Shown piece by piece: positions 43,084-52,459 of a stretch of DNA of 64,000 nt. Position 1 is the first letter of the stretch. Every line of letters begins with the position of its first letter. Where the stretch lies: NCBI RefSeq assembly GCF_008389435.1, contig NZ_VUYS01000019.1:13352-77351 (forward strand). The letters are read 5' to 3'. Both the position numbers and the translations under genes were made by a program. This DNA is from Candidatus Nitrosocosmicus agrestis (lineage in GTDB: Archaea; Thermoproteota; Nitrososphaeria; Nitrososphaerales; Nitrososphaeraceae). The notes under the pieces were generated by a model. It worked only from the letters and a program-made list of their open reading frames with translations. It made no database searches and had not been told where the DNA came from.

Positions 43084-44781
43084 TCACAAAAATCTCCTTT
43101 GGTAGAGATCTAGTAATTCAAATGCCGACGATAGATCGATTTCAAAAATACTGACCAATGTTCTCATACTAAAATTTTCTAGAACTTGAGGATGAACTTC
43201 TCCTATACAACCAATAGGAGAGTTTTTCAAAGAAACTAGCGCTGAATGGCCTTTAAGCAAAAAAGGTTTAGTTGTGGCCGAAGTTTGAATATCAATGTCA
43301 AAACAGAATTTCATCACAGATTCAAGTGTCGATTTTATTTCAGAAAAGTCGGTAAAATCATGTGCTATGGCTGCTACAAGAGACCACCCTTCTGTCACAC
43401 CTGATCCGTCCTGTTTGAAAACCTTGCCTATTTCAAAAAGTTTCTGAGGATATTTCTCGTGGATATTAACCGATAAAGTATTTACCATTGATGGGTAAAG
43501 TCTCATTCTTAACATCTCAAGATTGTTGTTTTCAATACTGTTTATCAATATAGAGTCATCCGCAGCAAGGTCCAAATTTGCTAAAGACATTTTAAAAAGT
43601 GTTTCTGACAAAATACTAGGATTAACGATTTCTATGAACCCCAATCCTATCATAACTTGGCGCAATTTTTCAAAAGCCTTGGAGTGGACATTTTTCTCGC
43701 CCACCAACTTAGTATATGGATAATCGGGCAATAAATTACGAATTCCATAACCTAACAAGACCTCTTCACATAAATCTTGAGGACCAAATAGATCTCCTCG
43801 ATAACTAGGTGCAGTGCATACAATACTCTCTGCATCCTTGACAGAGCCATTACAACGACATTTCTCAAGACATTTGATAATATCTTGTGGTGATAGATTT
43901 GTTCCTAGTAAATCATTAATAGACGCTATCTTTGCATCCATGATTATAGGTGTTAAATCAGGAGATAACAATTTTCCCTGGTAGGGAGAATCAGTGACAA
44001 TAGATAATAAACTAAATTCCATGTCGTTGAGTTCATATGCCAAAATTGATATCATTTGTTTTGCGTACTTTGCATTAGTAGCAGTTACCTCGACTAACAA
44101 ATTTGAAGTACTTGTGTCGACTCTAGTGTAAGAGCTATTTACTATAGGTGGTAGCGAGACGACGTGATTTTGAGAGTCAATTAATAAGGGAACCATTTCC
44201 ATGCCTTCTAAGATATAAGAATACGTTCTCCCCGTTTGAGTTTGTAGTAAAACATCCTCTATACTTAAGGGGAGCTCTGAATCAAGTGGCTGAAATTTTT
44301 TATGTTTATCTGAGAGAATATATCTAAGTGGAAATGTCAATACATCCAAATTGTGTATTCCGATGGAAGCTTTTCGCCTTTTCCGTCCTAAACCGTTATG
44401 TAAATCCTCTTGCATTGAAATCAATTGCATTATTTCATCATTAGTTAGAGGGTTAGATCTCTTGGTTGCAAATGAGTAGATAAATGGTCGCACATCTCGC
44501 ATTGCTTCATCTACTTGTACTACATATTGTGTTGGTTTGATATCATTAATTTGCGGTAGACCTATTTCAGTTTCGAAGAGACCTCTCAAACTTCTTATAA
44601 TTCCGTTTTCTGAAGAAAAGTCAGGTCTATTAGGATTAAATTCTAGCCTGATGATACCAGCATTCTCATCCCTTCCCTCAATATCTAAACCCAGATATGG
44701 CAACTCCTGGATTATTTTATCTATGGTCACATGAGAAAAGGAATTCTTTATCGCACTTAATTTTACATTTACAACAGGCAT
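43084..44781 (-). CDS. pheT: phenylalanyl-tRNA synthetase beta subunit
   Basis: 565 residues, the archaeal/eukaryotic type without the N-terminal EMAP-like domain. PVVNVKLSAIKNSFSHVTIDKII start, EGRDENAGIIRLEFNPNRPDFSSENGI (B1/B5 region), the B3/B4 editing domain around KRSNPLTNDEIMQLISMQEDL and GRKRRKASIGIHNLD, and a class-II-like core with EIVNPSILSE and LFEIGKVFKQDGSG. Pairs with PheS as a tetramer. Starts within the 3' end of pheS (13-base overlap), so the two are translated together. ATG start. Confidence 0.95.
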   Translation of the reverse strand: MPVVNVKLSAIKNSFSHVTIDKIIQELPYLGLDIEGRDENAGIIRLEFNPNRPDFSSENGIIRSLRGLFETEIGLPQINDIKPTQYVVQVDEAMRDVRPFIYSFATKRSNPLTNDEIMQLISMQEDLHNGLGRKRRKASIGIHNLDVLTFPLRYILSDKHKKFQPLDSELPLSIEDVLLQTQTGRTYSYILEGMEMVPLLIDSQNHVVSLPPIVNSSYTRVDTSTSNLLVEVTATNAKYAKQMISILAYELNDMEFSLLSIVTDSPYQGKLLSPDLTPIIMDAKIASINDLLGTNLSPQDIIKCLEKCRCNGSVKDAESIVCTAPSYRGDLFGPQDLCEEVLLGYGIRNLLPDYPYTKLVGEKNVHSKAFEKLRQVMIGLGFIEIVNPSILSETLFKMSLANLDLAADDSILINSIENNNLEMLRMRLYPSMVNTLSVNIHEKYPQKLFEIGKVFKQDGSGVTEGWSLVAAIAHDFTDFSEIKSTLESVMKFCFDIDIQTSATTKPFLLKGHSALVSLKNSPIGCIGEVHPQVLENFSMRTLVSIFEIDLSSAFELLDLYQRRFL

Positions 44782-46334
44782 CTAGGTACACTCTTTAACC
44801 ATTTCAACTTATTTGAATATAAATCGCGAATATCTTCCAAATCAAACCTGATCATTGCCAACCTTTCAAAACCTCCACCCCAAGCAAGGACAGGTTGTTT
44901 GATACCCAGTGGTTTTGTCACCTCTGTTCTGAAGATACCCATACCGAAGAGCTCTATCCATTTATTTAATTTTTCATTATAAACCATTGACTGCATCGAT
45001 GGTTCGGTATAGGGGAAGAAAGTTGGCCAAAATTTGATCTTGTTTACACCTAGCTTCTTATAAAACTCTGATTGAATTCCAATAAGCTGTCTCAAATTGG
45101 CATCTTTACTTGTAAAAATACCTTCTACTTGATGGAATTCTATCAGGTGTTTATAAGTCACCTTCTCGTTTCTGAAGACTCGGTCAATTAGAAATAGCTT
45201 GTCGGATGTGGGGGATTTTTGCCACAAATATTGCAGAGTTACGGGAGTAGTATGAGTTCTTAGAACATAAGGTCTAGATTCTTCTTTGTTCCAAAGTGTA
45301 TTCCAGCATTCTTTATGGACTTGGGAAACAGATTCAATGAGTAATTTTTCTTTTTCCAATGCATACGAAAGGCCTTGATTTGATTTCAAATAAAAGGTGT
45401 CTTGCATTTCTCTCGCAGAATGATCCTGCGGAATAAATAGAGCATCAAAATTCCAAAATGAAGGTTGAGTAAAACTGCCTTCTATTTCCGAAAATCCCAT
45501 TCCAATTAAGATTTCTTTAACTTCATCAATGAAATCAATTAATGGATTTTTCATCCCACAATTGAAAAGTGGTAACGGAGCTTCCACATCAAGTTGCTCA
45601 AATTCAATATTCTTCCATTCCCCAGATATCAAGATATCTTTACTCATTTTTCGAGAAATTCTATCGCCAGTTTTTAAAAGATCATCAATATCTTTTGTAT
45701 TGTCCAAAGATAATTTTATTCTCTTTTTAACAATCTTTTCTAAAGTCAGAATATTTGGTCGCTTTTTTAAATCTTCAAACGAGGCCTTGTCTTTACTATC
45801 AAGTTTTGACAAAAGCAACCTTTTTGATGCAAACAGTTTATCAATTAACTGTTCCTCATCTGATTGTTGTAGTACATCGTCAAGCAAACTGATTTTATCG
45901 CCTTCAATATGGACCCAGTGGTTTTTCTTTGAGTATCGAATAGCTCCAAAAAGTTCATTGCTATTACCTTTAAAACTACTACTCTTAATAATCTGTGGAA
46001 TAACACTTGTACCTGCCTGAATCGTATTGACTAGTTTTCTTTCTGGAAGCACAAATTTATCAGCATCCAATACGGATTTGCTTAATGCGAAACTAACATC
46101 GTTAAACTCATCAATTTGAATTAAATTTTTATACTTTAGCCATTCTACACCCCTGCGGATTTGATCTAAAGTCAGATTAGATTCTGCCGCCAATTCCTCA
46201 TCAGTTATCCAATCTTCCTTAAATCGAAGTATGGAAAGAATTTTCCTTTCAATCGGATGTAGGGATGAGACAGAACGTCCACTTTTTTGTTCATCGGGAG
46301 ATTTATCAACCCTGTCCAGTCTATCCTGATTCAC
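44769..46334 (-). CDS. pheS: phenylalanyl-tRNA synthetase alpha subunit
   Basis: 521 residues. The N-terminal winged-helix DNA-binding-like domain (about 25-75, LHPIERKILSILRFKEDWIT) is typical of archaeal PheS. The class II catalytic core has MGFSEIEGSFTQPSFWNFDALF, HSAREMQDTFYL (motif 2 region), RTHTTPVTLQYLW, RVFRNEKVTYKHLIEFHQVEG, and the motif 3 GGGFERLAMIRFDLEDIRDLY near the end. First gene of the pheST operon. ATG start; divergent from trpS with a 68-base interval. Confidence 0.95.
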   Translation of the reverse strand: MNQDRLDRVDKSPDEQKSGRSVSSLHPIERKILSILRFKEDWITDEELAAESNLTLDQIRRGVEWLKYKNLIQIDEFNDVSFALSKSVLDADKFVLPERKLVNTIQAGTSVIPQIIKSSSFKGNSNELFGAIRYSKKNHWVHIEGDKISLLDDVLQQSDEEQLIDKLFASKRLLLSKLDSKDKASFEDLKKRPNILTLEKIVKKRIKLSLDNTKDIDDLLKTGDRISRKMSKDILISGEWKNIEFEQLDVEAPLPLFNCGMKNPLIDFIDEVKEILIGMGFSEIEGSFTQPSFWNFDALFIPQDHSAREMQDTFYLKSNQGLSYALEKEKLLIESVSQVHKECWNTLWNKEESRPYVLRTHTTPVTLQYLWQKSPTSDKLFLIDRVFRNEKVTYKHLIEFHQVEGIFTSKDANLRQLIGIQSEFYKKLGVNKIKFWPTFFPYTEPSMQSMVYNEKLNKWIELFGMGIFRTEVTKPLGIKQPVLAWGGGFERLAMIRFDLEDIRDLYSNKLKWLKSVPRCLL

Positions 46335-46402
46335 TATAACTAAAAAAATTGAATTAGTCTTTTTAAACGTTTAAACTTTGGAGAGGGAAATAAAAATTTA
46401 GA

Positions 46403-47659
46403 ATGTCAGAAGGGGAAAGAAATCAAAAATCAGGATTGGAGAGTAAAAGCAATAGTAATAACGGTTTGGTTTCGCCTTCTCCTGAGAATGATAATTCACC
46501 CGTTACGAATCAAGAAAGTGGAGTAAGTGTCACTCCATGGGAAGTTAAAGGCGATATTGATTACTCAAAATTAATTGAAAAGTTTGGAACCTCCGTGATC
46601 GATGAGAACCTAATTCAAAAATTAACGGAAATAACTGGAGATAACCATAAGTTCTTGAAGACAAGATTTTTCTTTTCTCATCGTGACCTCGATGTCATAC
46701 TTAAGCAGTATGAAAGCGGAAACAAATTTTATCTCTATACTGGCAGGGGGCCTTCCGGTCCTGTCCACCTAGGTCATTTAATGCCTTGGATATTTACTAA
46801 ATTTCTGCAAGAAAAATTCAATTCGAAGTTACTATTTCAGATAACTGATGATGAGAAATTCTTGTTTAATGAATATTCAGACTCTCAAATGATATCCAGA
46901 TACACTTATGAGAATATTTTAGACATAATTTCGGTTGGATTTGATCCAAAAAAAACTAGAATTATAATTAATACCAAAGACATCAAATACCTGTATAAGG
47001 TATCGATTGAAATTGCAAAAAGGATAACATTTTCTACCGCAAAGGCGGTATTTGGATTTACCAATTCCACTAATCTCGGCATGATAGGGTTCCCCCCTAT
47101 TCAGGGTGCGCCTTGCTTTCTACCTTCATTGATTGAGGGCAAACCTACACCTGTTCTGATTCCTGCAGCAATAGATCAAGATCCATATTGGCGTATTACT
47201 AGAGATATCGCTGAAAAGTTAGGCTATCCGAAACCCGCTCAGATTCACAGCAAATTTATTCCAAGTTTAATGAGCGGAGGTAAAATGTCATCATCAAAGC
47301 CAGATACGGCCCTGTTTACGACTGATGAACCCGAAATATTGGAAAGAAAGATCAAGAATATGTTTACGGGAGGACAACCAACGGTATACTTGCAGAGAAA
47401 ACTCGGGGCTAACGCAAGGATATGCCCTGTTTATTGGTATCTGAAATACTTATTTGATGACGAAGAGGAATCTAAACTTAGATTTGAGGATTGTACTACT
47501 GGTAATTTGCTCTGTGGAGAATGCAAAAGTGATTTAATAAAAGGCGTAATACCATTTATAAAAGATATACATCGCAAAAGACAGGAAGCGAAAAATCGAA
47601 TTGATGAATTTATGATAGATGGTAAATATAATAATGATGAAAAGATAGGATTTAATTGA
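46403..47659 (+). CDS. trpS: tryptophanyl-tRNA synthetase
   Basis: 418 residues, archaeal/eukaryotic class I type. A disordered Ser/Asn-rich N-terminus precedes VTPWEVKGDIDYSKLIEKFG, the family start. HIGH motif GRGPSGPVHLGHLMPWIF near 115, DDEKFLFN, the Trp-binding PAAIDQDPYWRITRDIA, and the KMSSSKP loop (residues 295-301). The C-terminus has GNLLCGECKSDL. ATG start. The next gene begins 10 bases after the stop. Confidence 0.95.
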   Translation: MSEGERNQKSGLESKSNSNNGLVSPSPENDNSPVTNQESGVSVTPWEVKGDIDYSKLIEKFGTSVIDENLIQKLTEITGDNHKFLKTRFFFSHRDLDVILKQYESGNKFYLYTGRGPSGPVHLGHLMPWIFTKFLQEKFNSKLLFQITDDEKFLFNEYSDSQMISRYTYENILDIISVGFDPKKTRIIINTKDIKYLYKVSIEIAKRITFSTAKAVFGFTNSTNLGMIGFPPIQGAPCFLPSLIEGKPTPVLIPAAIDQDPYWRITRDIAEKLGYPKPAQIHSKFIPSLMSGGKMSSSKPDTALFTTDEPEILERKIKNMFTGGQPTVYLQRKLGANARICPVYWYLKYLFDDEEESKLRFEDCTTGNLLCGECKSDLIKGVIPFIKDIHRKRQEAKNRIDEFMIDGKYNNDEKIGFN

Positions 47660-47669
47660 CATCCGACCT

Positions 47670-47960
47670 ATGGAAAGCAATAAAATTGAATTTCGCTGTT
47701 TGGACTCTTATGAGGCTGAGAAACTTGCAAGTATCTTTTCAAAACAGAAGGATGAATCGATTTTTGTGTCTGAAATAGTAAAGATTATCGATTCTGAAAT
47801 TGTCGTGAGGTTGAGGGATGGATCGCATCATAGTATTCTTTTAAAGAATTTCGAGACTGCAAAAAAACTACATAATTTCTTTAACATTGTAACTGAGGAC
47901 AAGGTAAATGTCTTGCATACGAACTACGAACAAGACAGGGCCATATTTTATTTCTCCTAA
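47670..47960 (+). CDS. hypothetical protein, 96 aa
   Basis: Small acidic alpha/beta protein: EFRCLDSYEAEKLASIFSKQ, a strand segment (IVKIIDSEIVVRLRDGSHHS) and a second helix (FETAKKLHNFFNIV). No known domain; it resembles a small KH- or ferredoxin-like fold only in outline. ATG start. Ten bases after trpS and so probably co-transcribed with it. Confidence 0.6.
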   Translation: MESNKIEFRCLDSYEAEKLASIFSKQKDESIFVSEIVKIIDSEIVVRLRDGSHHSILLKNFETAKKLHNFFNIVTEDKVNVLHTNYEQDRAIFYFS

Positions 47961-47990
47961 AACGAAAAATATTTTTTTAATACTAACTCA

Positions 47991-48323
47991 TTATACATAA
48001 TCTTTGTTGTATTCATCTAGTATCAGTTGATAGACTTTTTCAAAGTATAATGATGTTGAATACGGCATAAGAGGGATATACTGACGAATTATATCTAACA
48101 CCAACGGTACTGCTCTTTTTGAAACACGAAGGTCAAATTTCATCCACAAGATTCTGTCTTGCTTAAAAATTATTTTTTCTCCGATCTCTTTTGAACAAAC
48201 TTCCTTTGCTTTGTCCTCTATCCTTTTATACCAATAGGCAAGAATTTCAGGCTCCATTCCTGCGCTTAAATTTGAGAGGTTATTACAATAATCTACAATT
48301 AGGTCATCAATTCCATTTTTCAT
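47991..48323 (-). CDS. hypothetical protein, 110 aa
   Basis: Helical, soluble protein with no recognised family. Notable stretches: LIVDYCNNLSNLSAGMEPEI, YWYKRIEDKAKEVCSKEIGE, and the conserved-looking KRAVPLVLDIIRQYIPLMPY. ATG start. Downstream of coaD on the same strand with a 70-base gap. A small, probably lineage-specific gene. Confidence 0.6.
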   Translation of the reverse strand: MKNGIDDLIVDYCNNLSNLSAGMEPEILAYWYKRIEDKAKEVCSKEIGEKIIFKQDRILWMKFDLRVSKRAVPLVLDIIRQYIPLMPYSTSLYFEKVYQLILDEYNKDYV

Positions 48324-48393
48324 GATTCAATCCATAGAAGTTTTTTTTTCTAACATTTTATTCTGGCAGATCAACTATTATTTATCAGAAAGA

Positions 48394-48876
48394 TTATTTT
48401 TTCGAACCCAATACCTTACCATAAGGATTTATTTCATGGTTTCTTATTCTAGTAGATGAAATTGGCAGACCATCATCGGCCATCCGTAATCCCACTGTAA
48501 TAATATCTATAGCATCTAAACCTTTATCTGTTCTAAGTTTATTGATCAGCTCCCCTTTTTTACTAGTCTCAGAACTCGCTACCAAACAATCAATCTTGTT
48601 GGATAGTATTAAAGGTCCAAATTCTTCTTCTAATTTTGTGATTTCAAAAGATGTTGATCCTATTTCTCTAGTAATCAGAGCCTTTAAATTATTTAAACGA
48701 ATTTCAAAAGGATTTTTCAAGTTCTTTTTCAACCTTTCTTTGGCAAAATAATCGGATGTTAATCCTATTACAACGTAAAACGAAATATCAAATGCCTTTT
48801 TTAAAAGGTCGAGATGACCGAGATGCAAAACATCAAAAGTTCCACCCATTGCAACATTTCTGTATTTCTTCTTCAA
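48394..48876 (-). CDS. coaD: archaeal phosphopantetheine adenylyltransferase
   Basis: Penultimate step of coenzyme A synthesis. 160 residues. The nucleotidyltransferase motif NVAMGGTFDVLHLGHLDLLKKAF (about 7-29) holds the HxGH site, KERLKKNLKNPFEIR is the eukaryote/archaeal-type loop, DCLVASSETSKKGELINKLR follows, and ISSTRIRNHEINPYG (about 138-152) carries the ISSTxIR nucleotide-binding signature. ATG start. Divergent from the zinc-finger ferredoxin gene with a 96-base interval. Confidence 0.9.
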   Translation of the reverse strand: MKKKYRNVAMGGTFDVLHLGHLDLLKKAFDISFYVVIGLTSDYFAKERLKKNLKNPFEIRLNNLKALITREIGSTSFEITKLEEEFGPLILSNKIDCLVASSETSKKGELINKLRTDKGLDAIDIITVGLRMADDGLPISSTRIRNHEINPYGKVLGSKK

Positions 48877-48972
48877 AATAATCCTCCTCCGAAGCTAAAT
48901 AAAACGTTTTAAACACATGGGAATACTTTGAGGTGACAAATTTATAAATATGTCGCGGAAGAAATAGATTTA

Positions 48973-49626
48973 TTGACAGCTGCAGTCACTGAATATGTTT
49001 GTGAAGATTGTGGATCTCTGCTAACCCATTTGAATCCAACTACGTTACAAAGTATCATTGAAGTTCACTCCCAGCTTTGCCCGGTTAAACGTCAAAAAAT
49101 TTTGGCAGCAGTCGAAGCGGAAAAGACAAAACGAGTGGCTGCAACAAGAGCATCAAATGTACCCGTTCAAGCTGTGCAGACTGCAGCAGGAGCCCCTCCC
49201 AGCGCTGCATCTATTCCGCAACAAGTTTCAACACAGAGTAATGCTCCCGCTTCTATGGATTCCTCTAATCTTCCATTAACCGGTACTGGAACTAATCATA
49301 CCGCCGCTGAAGGTCCTATAGATGTAGGGTTTAAATCCTCCAGACAGCCTGCCGGAAAGTTTCAGGGAATTCAAGTATGGGGACCGTACGATGCTCCGGG
49401 TCAGTTAGGTATTTGGGGAACAGATGTTTGTGTAGATTTTGATATTTGTGTATCAGATGGTGCTTGTATTGACGCATGTCCTGTTAACGTATATGAATGG
49501 TTGGATACGCCAGGTCATCCTGCATCAGAAAGAAAGCCATTTATGATTAGAGAAAAAGACTGCATATTTTGTCTGGCTTGTGAAAACGTGTGCCCTCCTC
49601 AGGCAATAAAAATATTTAAGAAATAA
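48973..49626 (+). CDS. zinc-finger plus ferredoxin fusion protein
   Basis: 217 residues. The first 35 carry a Cys2-His-Cys zinc site (VCEDCGSLLTHLNPTTLQSI ... HSQLCPVKR). Then a long Ala/Pro/Gln/Ser/Thr-rich linker to about residue 110, then a dicluster ferredoxin: VDFDICVSDGACIDACPVNV and REKDCIFCLACENVCPPQAI give two Cys sets for two clusters. The ferredoxin half resembles the zinc-containing ferredoxins of aerobic archaea, but the N-terminal zinc finger and linker are unusual. Probably a soluble electron carrier, perhaps with an added binding domain. TTG start; no ATG nearby. Confidence 0.82.
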   Translation: MTAAVTEYVCEDCGSLLTHLNPTTLQSIIEVHSQLCPVKRQKILAAVEAEKTKRVAATRASNVPVQAVQTAAGAPPSAASIPQQVSTQSNAPASMDSSNLPLTGTGTNHTAAEGPIDVGFKSSRQPAGKFQGIQVWGPYDAPGQLGIWGTDVCVDFDICVSDGACIDACPVNVYEWLDTPGHPASERKPFMIREKDCIFCLACENVCPPQAIKIFKK

Positions 49627-49691
49627 CCGATCAGCGGGTACGATTATCGGAACAATTCTTACCTTTATAAAAAGGTGAATTTTTCTTAAAT

Positions 49692-50888
49692 TTGTTGACT
49701 CTGATCGATGGGAAGTTCGCAGTCGGCCATCCAATTATACTAGGCATAATTGGAGGTGGCCAGCTTGGTAAAATGATCGCAATGGAGGCGAAAAGAATGT
49801 TTATGAAAGTCATTGTGTTGGACCCAAGCCTGGATTGCCCTGCTTCTGGAGTTGCCGATATAGTAATGGAAGGACATTTTTCAGATCCAGAAAAAATTTA
49901 CGAATTATCAAAAAAAGTTGATATTGTGACTTTTGAAATCGAGCTAGCAAACGTAAAGGCTTTGGAGAGACTAGAAGAAGAGGGTAAAATTGTTTACCCG
50001 TCATCAAAGGTATTGCAAATAATACAAAATAAATACCGACAAAAAAAATTCCTTAGGGATAATAAAATAAATGTACCTGATTTTGAAATAGTTGAAAATG
50101 AAGAACAGGCAAAACGGGTTTGCAAATCCTTCGAATTTCCGGTTCTCCTCAAAGCATGTGAGGATTCCTACGATGGCAGGGGAAACTATCTGATTCGTTC
50201 TGAAGGTGAAGTAGGCCAGGCGTTGCAGTTTTTTTCAGGGCGCCAGTGTATGCTAGAAAAGTTTGTCCGATTTAGAAAGGAAATTTCTATCATGATTGCT
50301 AGGAACCCATCTGGATGTATTTCTTATTTTCCTGTTGTTGAGAATATTCATGAAGATCATATTCTCATAACTACAATCGTCCCAGCCAGAATAGACGACA
50401 AAGTAAAACGGAAAGCAATCGATATGGCCGTTAGGACTGTGGAATCACTTGAAAGTGTAGGCATCTTTGGGATTGAAATGTTTGTCGACGATAATGACGA
50501 AGTGATGATCAATGAAATTGCTCCCAGACCTCACAATTCGGGACATTATTCTATTGAAGCTTGTTCAATATCCCAATTTGAACAACACTTGCGTGCAATT
50601 TTGAACCTCCCGATGCCAAAGCCTTTCTTATTGTCAGATGCAGTAATGATGAATATATTGGGACCCCATGACCTTGCTGGCCCATATGCAATAAGTGGCA
50701 TTAGAGGACTTTTCTCTATACCGGGTTGCCATTTACACATTTATGGCAAATTAGAGACCAAACCGAAAAGAAAATTAGGACATGTAACGGTTGTTGGAAG
50801 TAATCTGGACCCGACATCTTTAAAATATACAATAGAAGATGCCATTCGAATTGAGTTACTTCATCAGGTTTCTAAATGTTCAAATTGA
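49692..50888 (+). CDS. purK: 5-(carboxyamino)imidazole ribonucleotide synthase
   Basis: 398 residues, ATP-grasp fold. LGIIGGGQLGKMIAMEAKRM (about 17-36), DIVTFEIELANVKALERL, KYRQKKFLRDNKINVPDFEI, LLKACEDSYDGRGNYLI (nucleotide loop), and INEIAPRPHNSGHYSIEACS near 272 with metal ligands. Converts AIR to N5-CAIR with ATP and bicarbonate. The start is TTG; the protein before IILGIIGGG is a short extension. purE follows with an 11-base gap. Confidence 0.95.
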   Translation: MLTLIDGKFAVGHPIILGIIGGGQLGKMIAMEAKRMFMKVIVLDPSLDCPASGVADIVMEGHFSDPEKIYELSKKVDIVTFEIELANVKALERLEEEGKIVYPSSKVLQIIQNKYRQKKFLRDNKINVPDFEIVENEEQAKRVCKSFEFPVLLKACEDSYDGRGNYLIRSEGEVGQALQFFSGRQCMLEKFVRFRKEISIMIARNPSGCISYFPVVENIHEDHILITTIVPARIDDKVKRKAIDMAVRTVESLESVGIFGIEMFVDDNDEVMINEIAPRPHNSGHYSIEACSISQFEQHLRAILNLPMPKPFLLSDAVMMNILGPHDLAGPYAISGIRGLFSIPGCHLHIYGKLETKPKRKLGHVTVVGSNLDPTSLKYTIEDAIRIELLHQVSKCSN

Positions 50889-50899
50889 TGGCATAACAG

Positions 50900-51544
50900 T
50901 TGTATGATCGTTATTTGATGCGATCAAAGAAAAATGTTAAGAATTTAGCAATTCCCAGGTCGAGCAGTACTTCAAGCAACGATCATCTGCTAAAGGGTCA
51001 TGAATCTAATTCTTCCCCAAGCCCGGTCGTTGGCGTAATAATGGGCAGTGATTCTGATTTGCCAGTCATGCAAGAGAGTTTAGAAATATTAGAGGAGTTT
51101 GAAATTCCATTCGAATTAAGAATTGTGTCAGCGCATAGATCACCAAACAATATGTATGAATATGCCGAAACCGCCACAAAAAGGGGATTGAAAGTAATTA
51201 TTTGCGGGGCAGGAGGATCTGCACATTTACCAGGCATGGTTGCTTCCCTCACTACTTTACCAGTAGTGGGCGTTCCGATAGGTAGTTTGAAAAATACCTT
51301 GGGAGGAGTTGATTCATTGTATTCTATAGTACAGATGCCACCGGGTATTCCTGTAGCAACAATGGCAATCAATGGGGCCAAAAATGCCGGCATTCTGGCT
51401 TGTTCAATTCTTGCTACCTCTGATCCTGAGATTTTAGACAAACTTTTGGAATATAAAAAGAAAATGAGAGATGAGGTTGATTTAAAGAACTCTAAATTAG
51501 CAGATTTAGGGTATAAAAATTATTTTGGTAACGGATCATCTTAA
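50900..51544 (+). CDS. purE: N5-carboxyaminoimidazole ribonucleotide mutase
   Basis: Converts N5-CAIR to CAIR, following PurK. Core motifs: [36 protein letters not shown], and [20 protein letters not shown], all class I PurE. The 214-residue frame opens with TTG at 50900; an ATG at 50918 (MRSKKNV) is the likely alternative. The first 45 residues are a low-complexity Ser/Asn-rich extension not usual in PurE. Second gene of the purK-purE unit. Confidence 0.93.
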   Translation: MYDRYLMRSKKNVKNLAIPRSSSTSSNDHLLKGHESNSSPSPVVGVIMGSDSDLPVMQESLEILEEFEIPFELRIVSAHRSPNNMYEYAETATKRGLKVIICGAGGSAHLPGMVASLTTLPVVGVPIGSLKNTLGGVDSLYSIVQMPPGIPVATMAINGAKNAGILACSILATSDPEILDKLLEYKKKMRDEVDLKNSKLADLGYKNYFGNGSS

Positions 51545-51573
51545 CATGCAATAAGAAGTTCATAAATTGCATG
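51545..51573. other. 8-bp inverted repeat between purE and nadX
   Basis: CATGCAAT at 51545-51552 is exactly mirrored by ATTGCATG at 51566-51573, 13-base loop, starting at the purE stop and ending 24 bases before nadX. It could be a 3' hairpin of the pur transcript or an operator for nadX. No distinguishing evidence. Confidence 0.5.
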
Positions 51574-51597
51574 ATTGCTTTTTCATATTAGAACAAA

Positions 51598-52437
51598 GTG
51601 ACCAAAAATATTGCGATTATAGGCTGCGGTGCGATAGGAAGTCAATTGGCTCACTATCTAAACGACGGCAAAATTTTAGGTTTTAGGTTAGTTGCACTAT
51701 ACGACGAAGAAGATGAAAAATTAAACTTGTTAGAAAAGAATCTGAAAAACAAACATATTGGACTCTACGCAGATTTTGACAAGTTTATCACTTCAAAAGA
51801 GTTTAGAGATACACATCTTTTAATAGAATCTGCATCAATTGCTGCAGCCAAAGCATATACAAATTCCATATTAAATCATGATAAAGATATGATGATTATG
51901 AGTATCGGGGCTTTTTCAGACCCTGACTTTTATGAAACAACGACAGAGATAATGAAAAAGAAAGGTAACCGAGTTTATTTACCCACCGGGGCAATTGGAG
52001 GTTCAGATATACTCAGAACTATTCGCGATTTTATCACAGATATAACTCTTATCACTACGAAACCAGCTAAATCCCTTAAAGGAGCACCTTTCTTTCGAGA
52101 AAGAGGAATCAATGTCGAATCATTCAAAGAAAAGACAATTGTATTTGAGGGTGATGCACTCGAAGCTATAAAACAATTCCCCTCAAATGTAAATGTATCA
52201 GCCCTAGTAAGCCTAGCAGGTGTTGGCTTTAAAAAAACAAAGGTAATGGTTTGTATTGATCCTTCCTATGAGAGAAATCAACATGAAATAGTTGTAAAGT
52301 GGAAGTTTGGAGAGTTCCTCATAAGAGTAAAAAACGATCCCAGTCCTGATAATCCTAAGACCAGTTACCTTGCTATACTATCTGCCATAGAATGTTTGAG
52401 ATCAATATCGGATAAGGGATTTAAAATTGGTTCTTGA
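51598..52437 (+). CDS. nadX: L-aspartate dehydrogenase
   Basis: First step of NAD synthesis: aspartate to iminoaspartate. 279 residues. Rossmann motif NIAIIGCGAIGSQLAHYL at the start, LLIESASIAAAKAYTNSIL, YLPTGAIGGSDILRTI, ITTKPAKSLKGAPF, and FPSNVNVSALVSLAGVGFKKTK near 205, all typical of NadX. GTG start. Stands alone behind purE; complements nadK elsewhere in the window. Confidence 0.93.
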   Translation: MTKNIAIIGCGAIGSQLAHYLNDGKILGFRLVALYDEEDEKLNLLEKNLKNKHIGLYADFDKFITSKEFRDTHLLIESASIAAAKAYTNSILNHDKDMMIMSIGAFSDPDFYETTTEIMKKKGNRVYLPTGAIGGSDILRTIRDFITDITLITTKPAKSLKGAPFFRERGINVESFKEKTIVFEGDALEAIKQFPSNVNVSALVSLAGVGFKKTKVMVCIDPSYERNQHEIVVKWKFGEFLIRVKNDPSPDNPKTSYLAILSAIECLRSISDKGFKIGS

Positions 52438-52459
52438 TTATGATATTGGCAATTGAATT

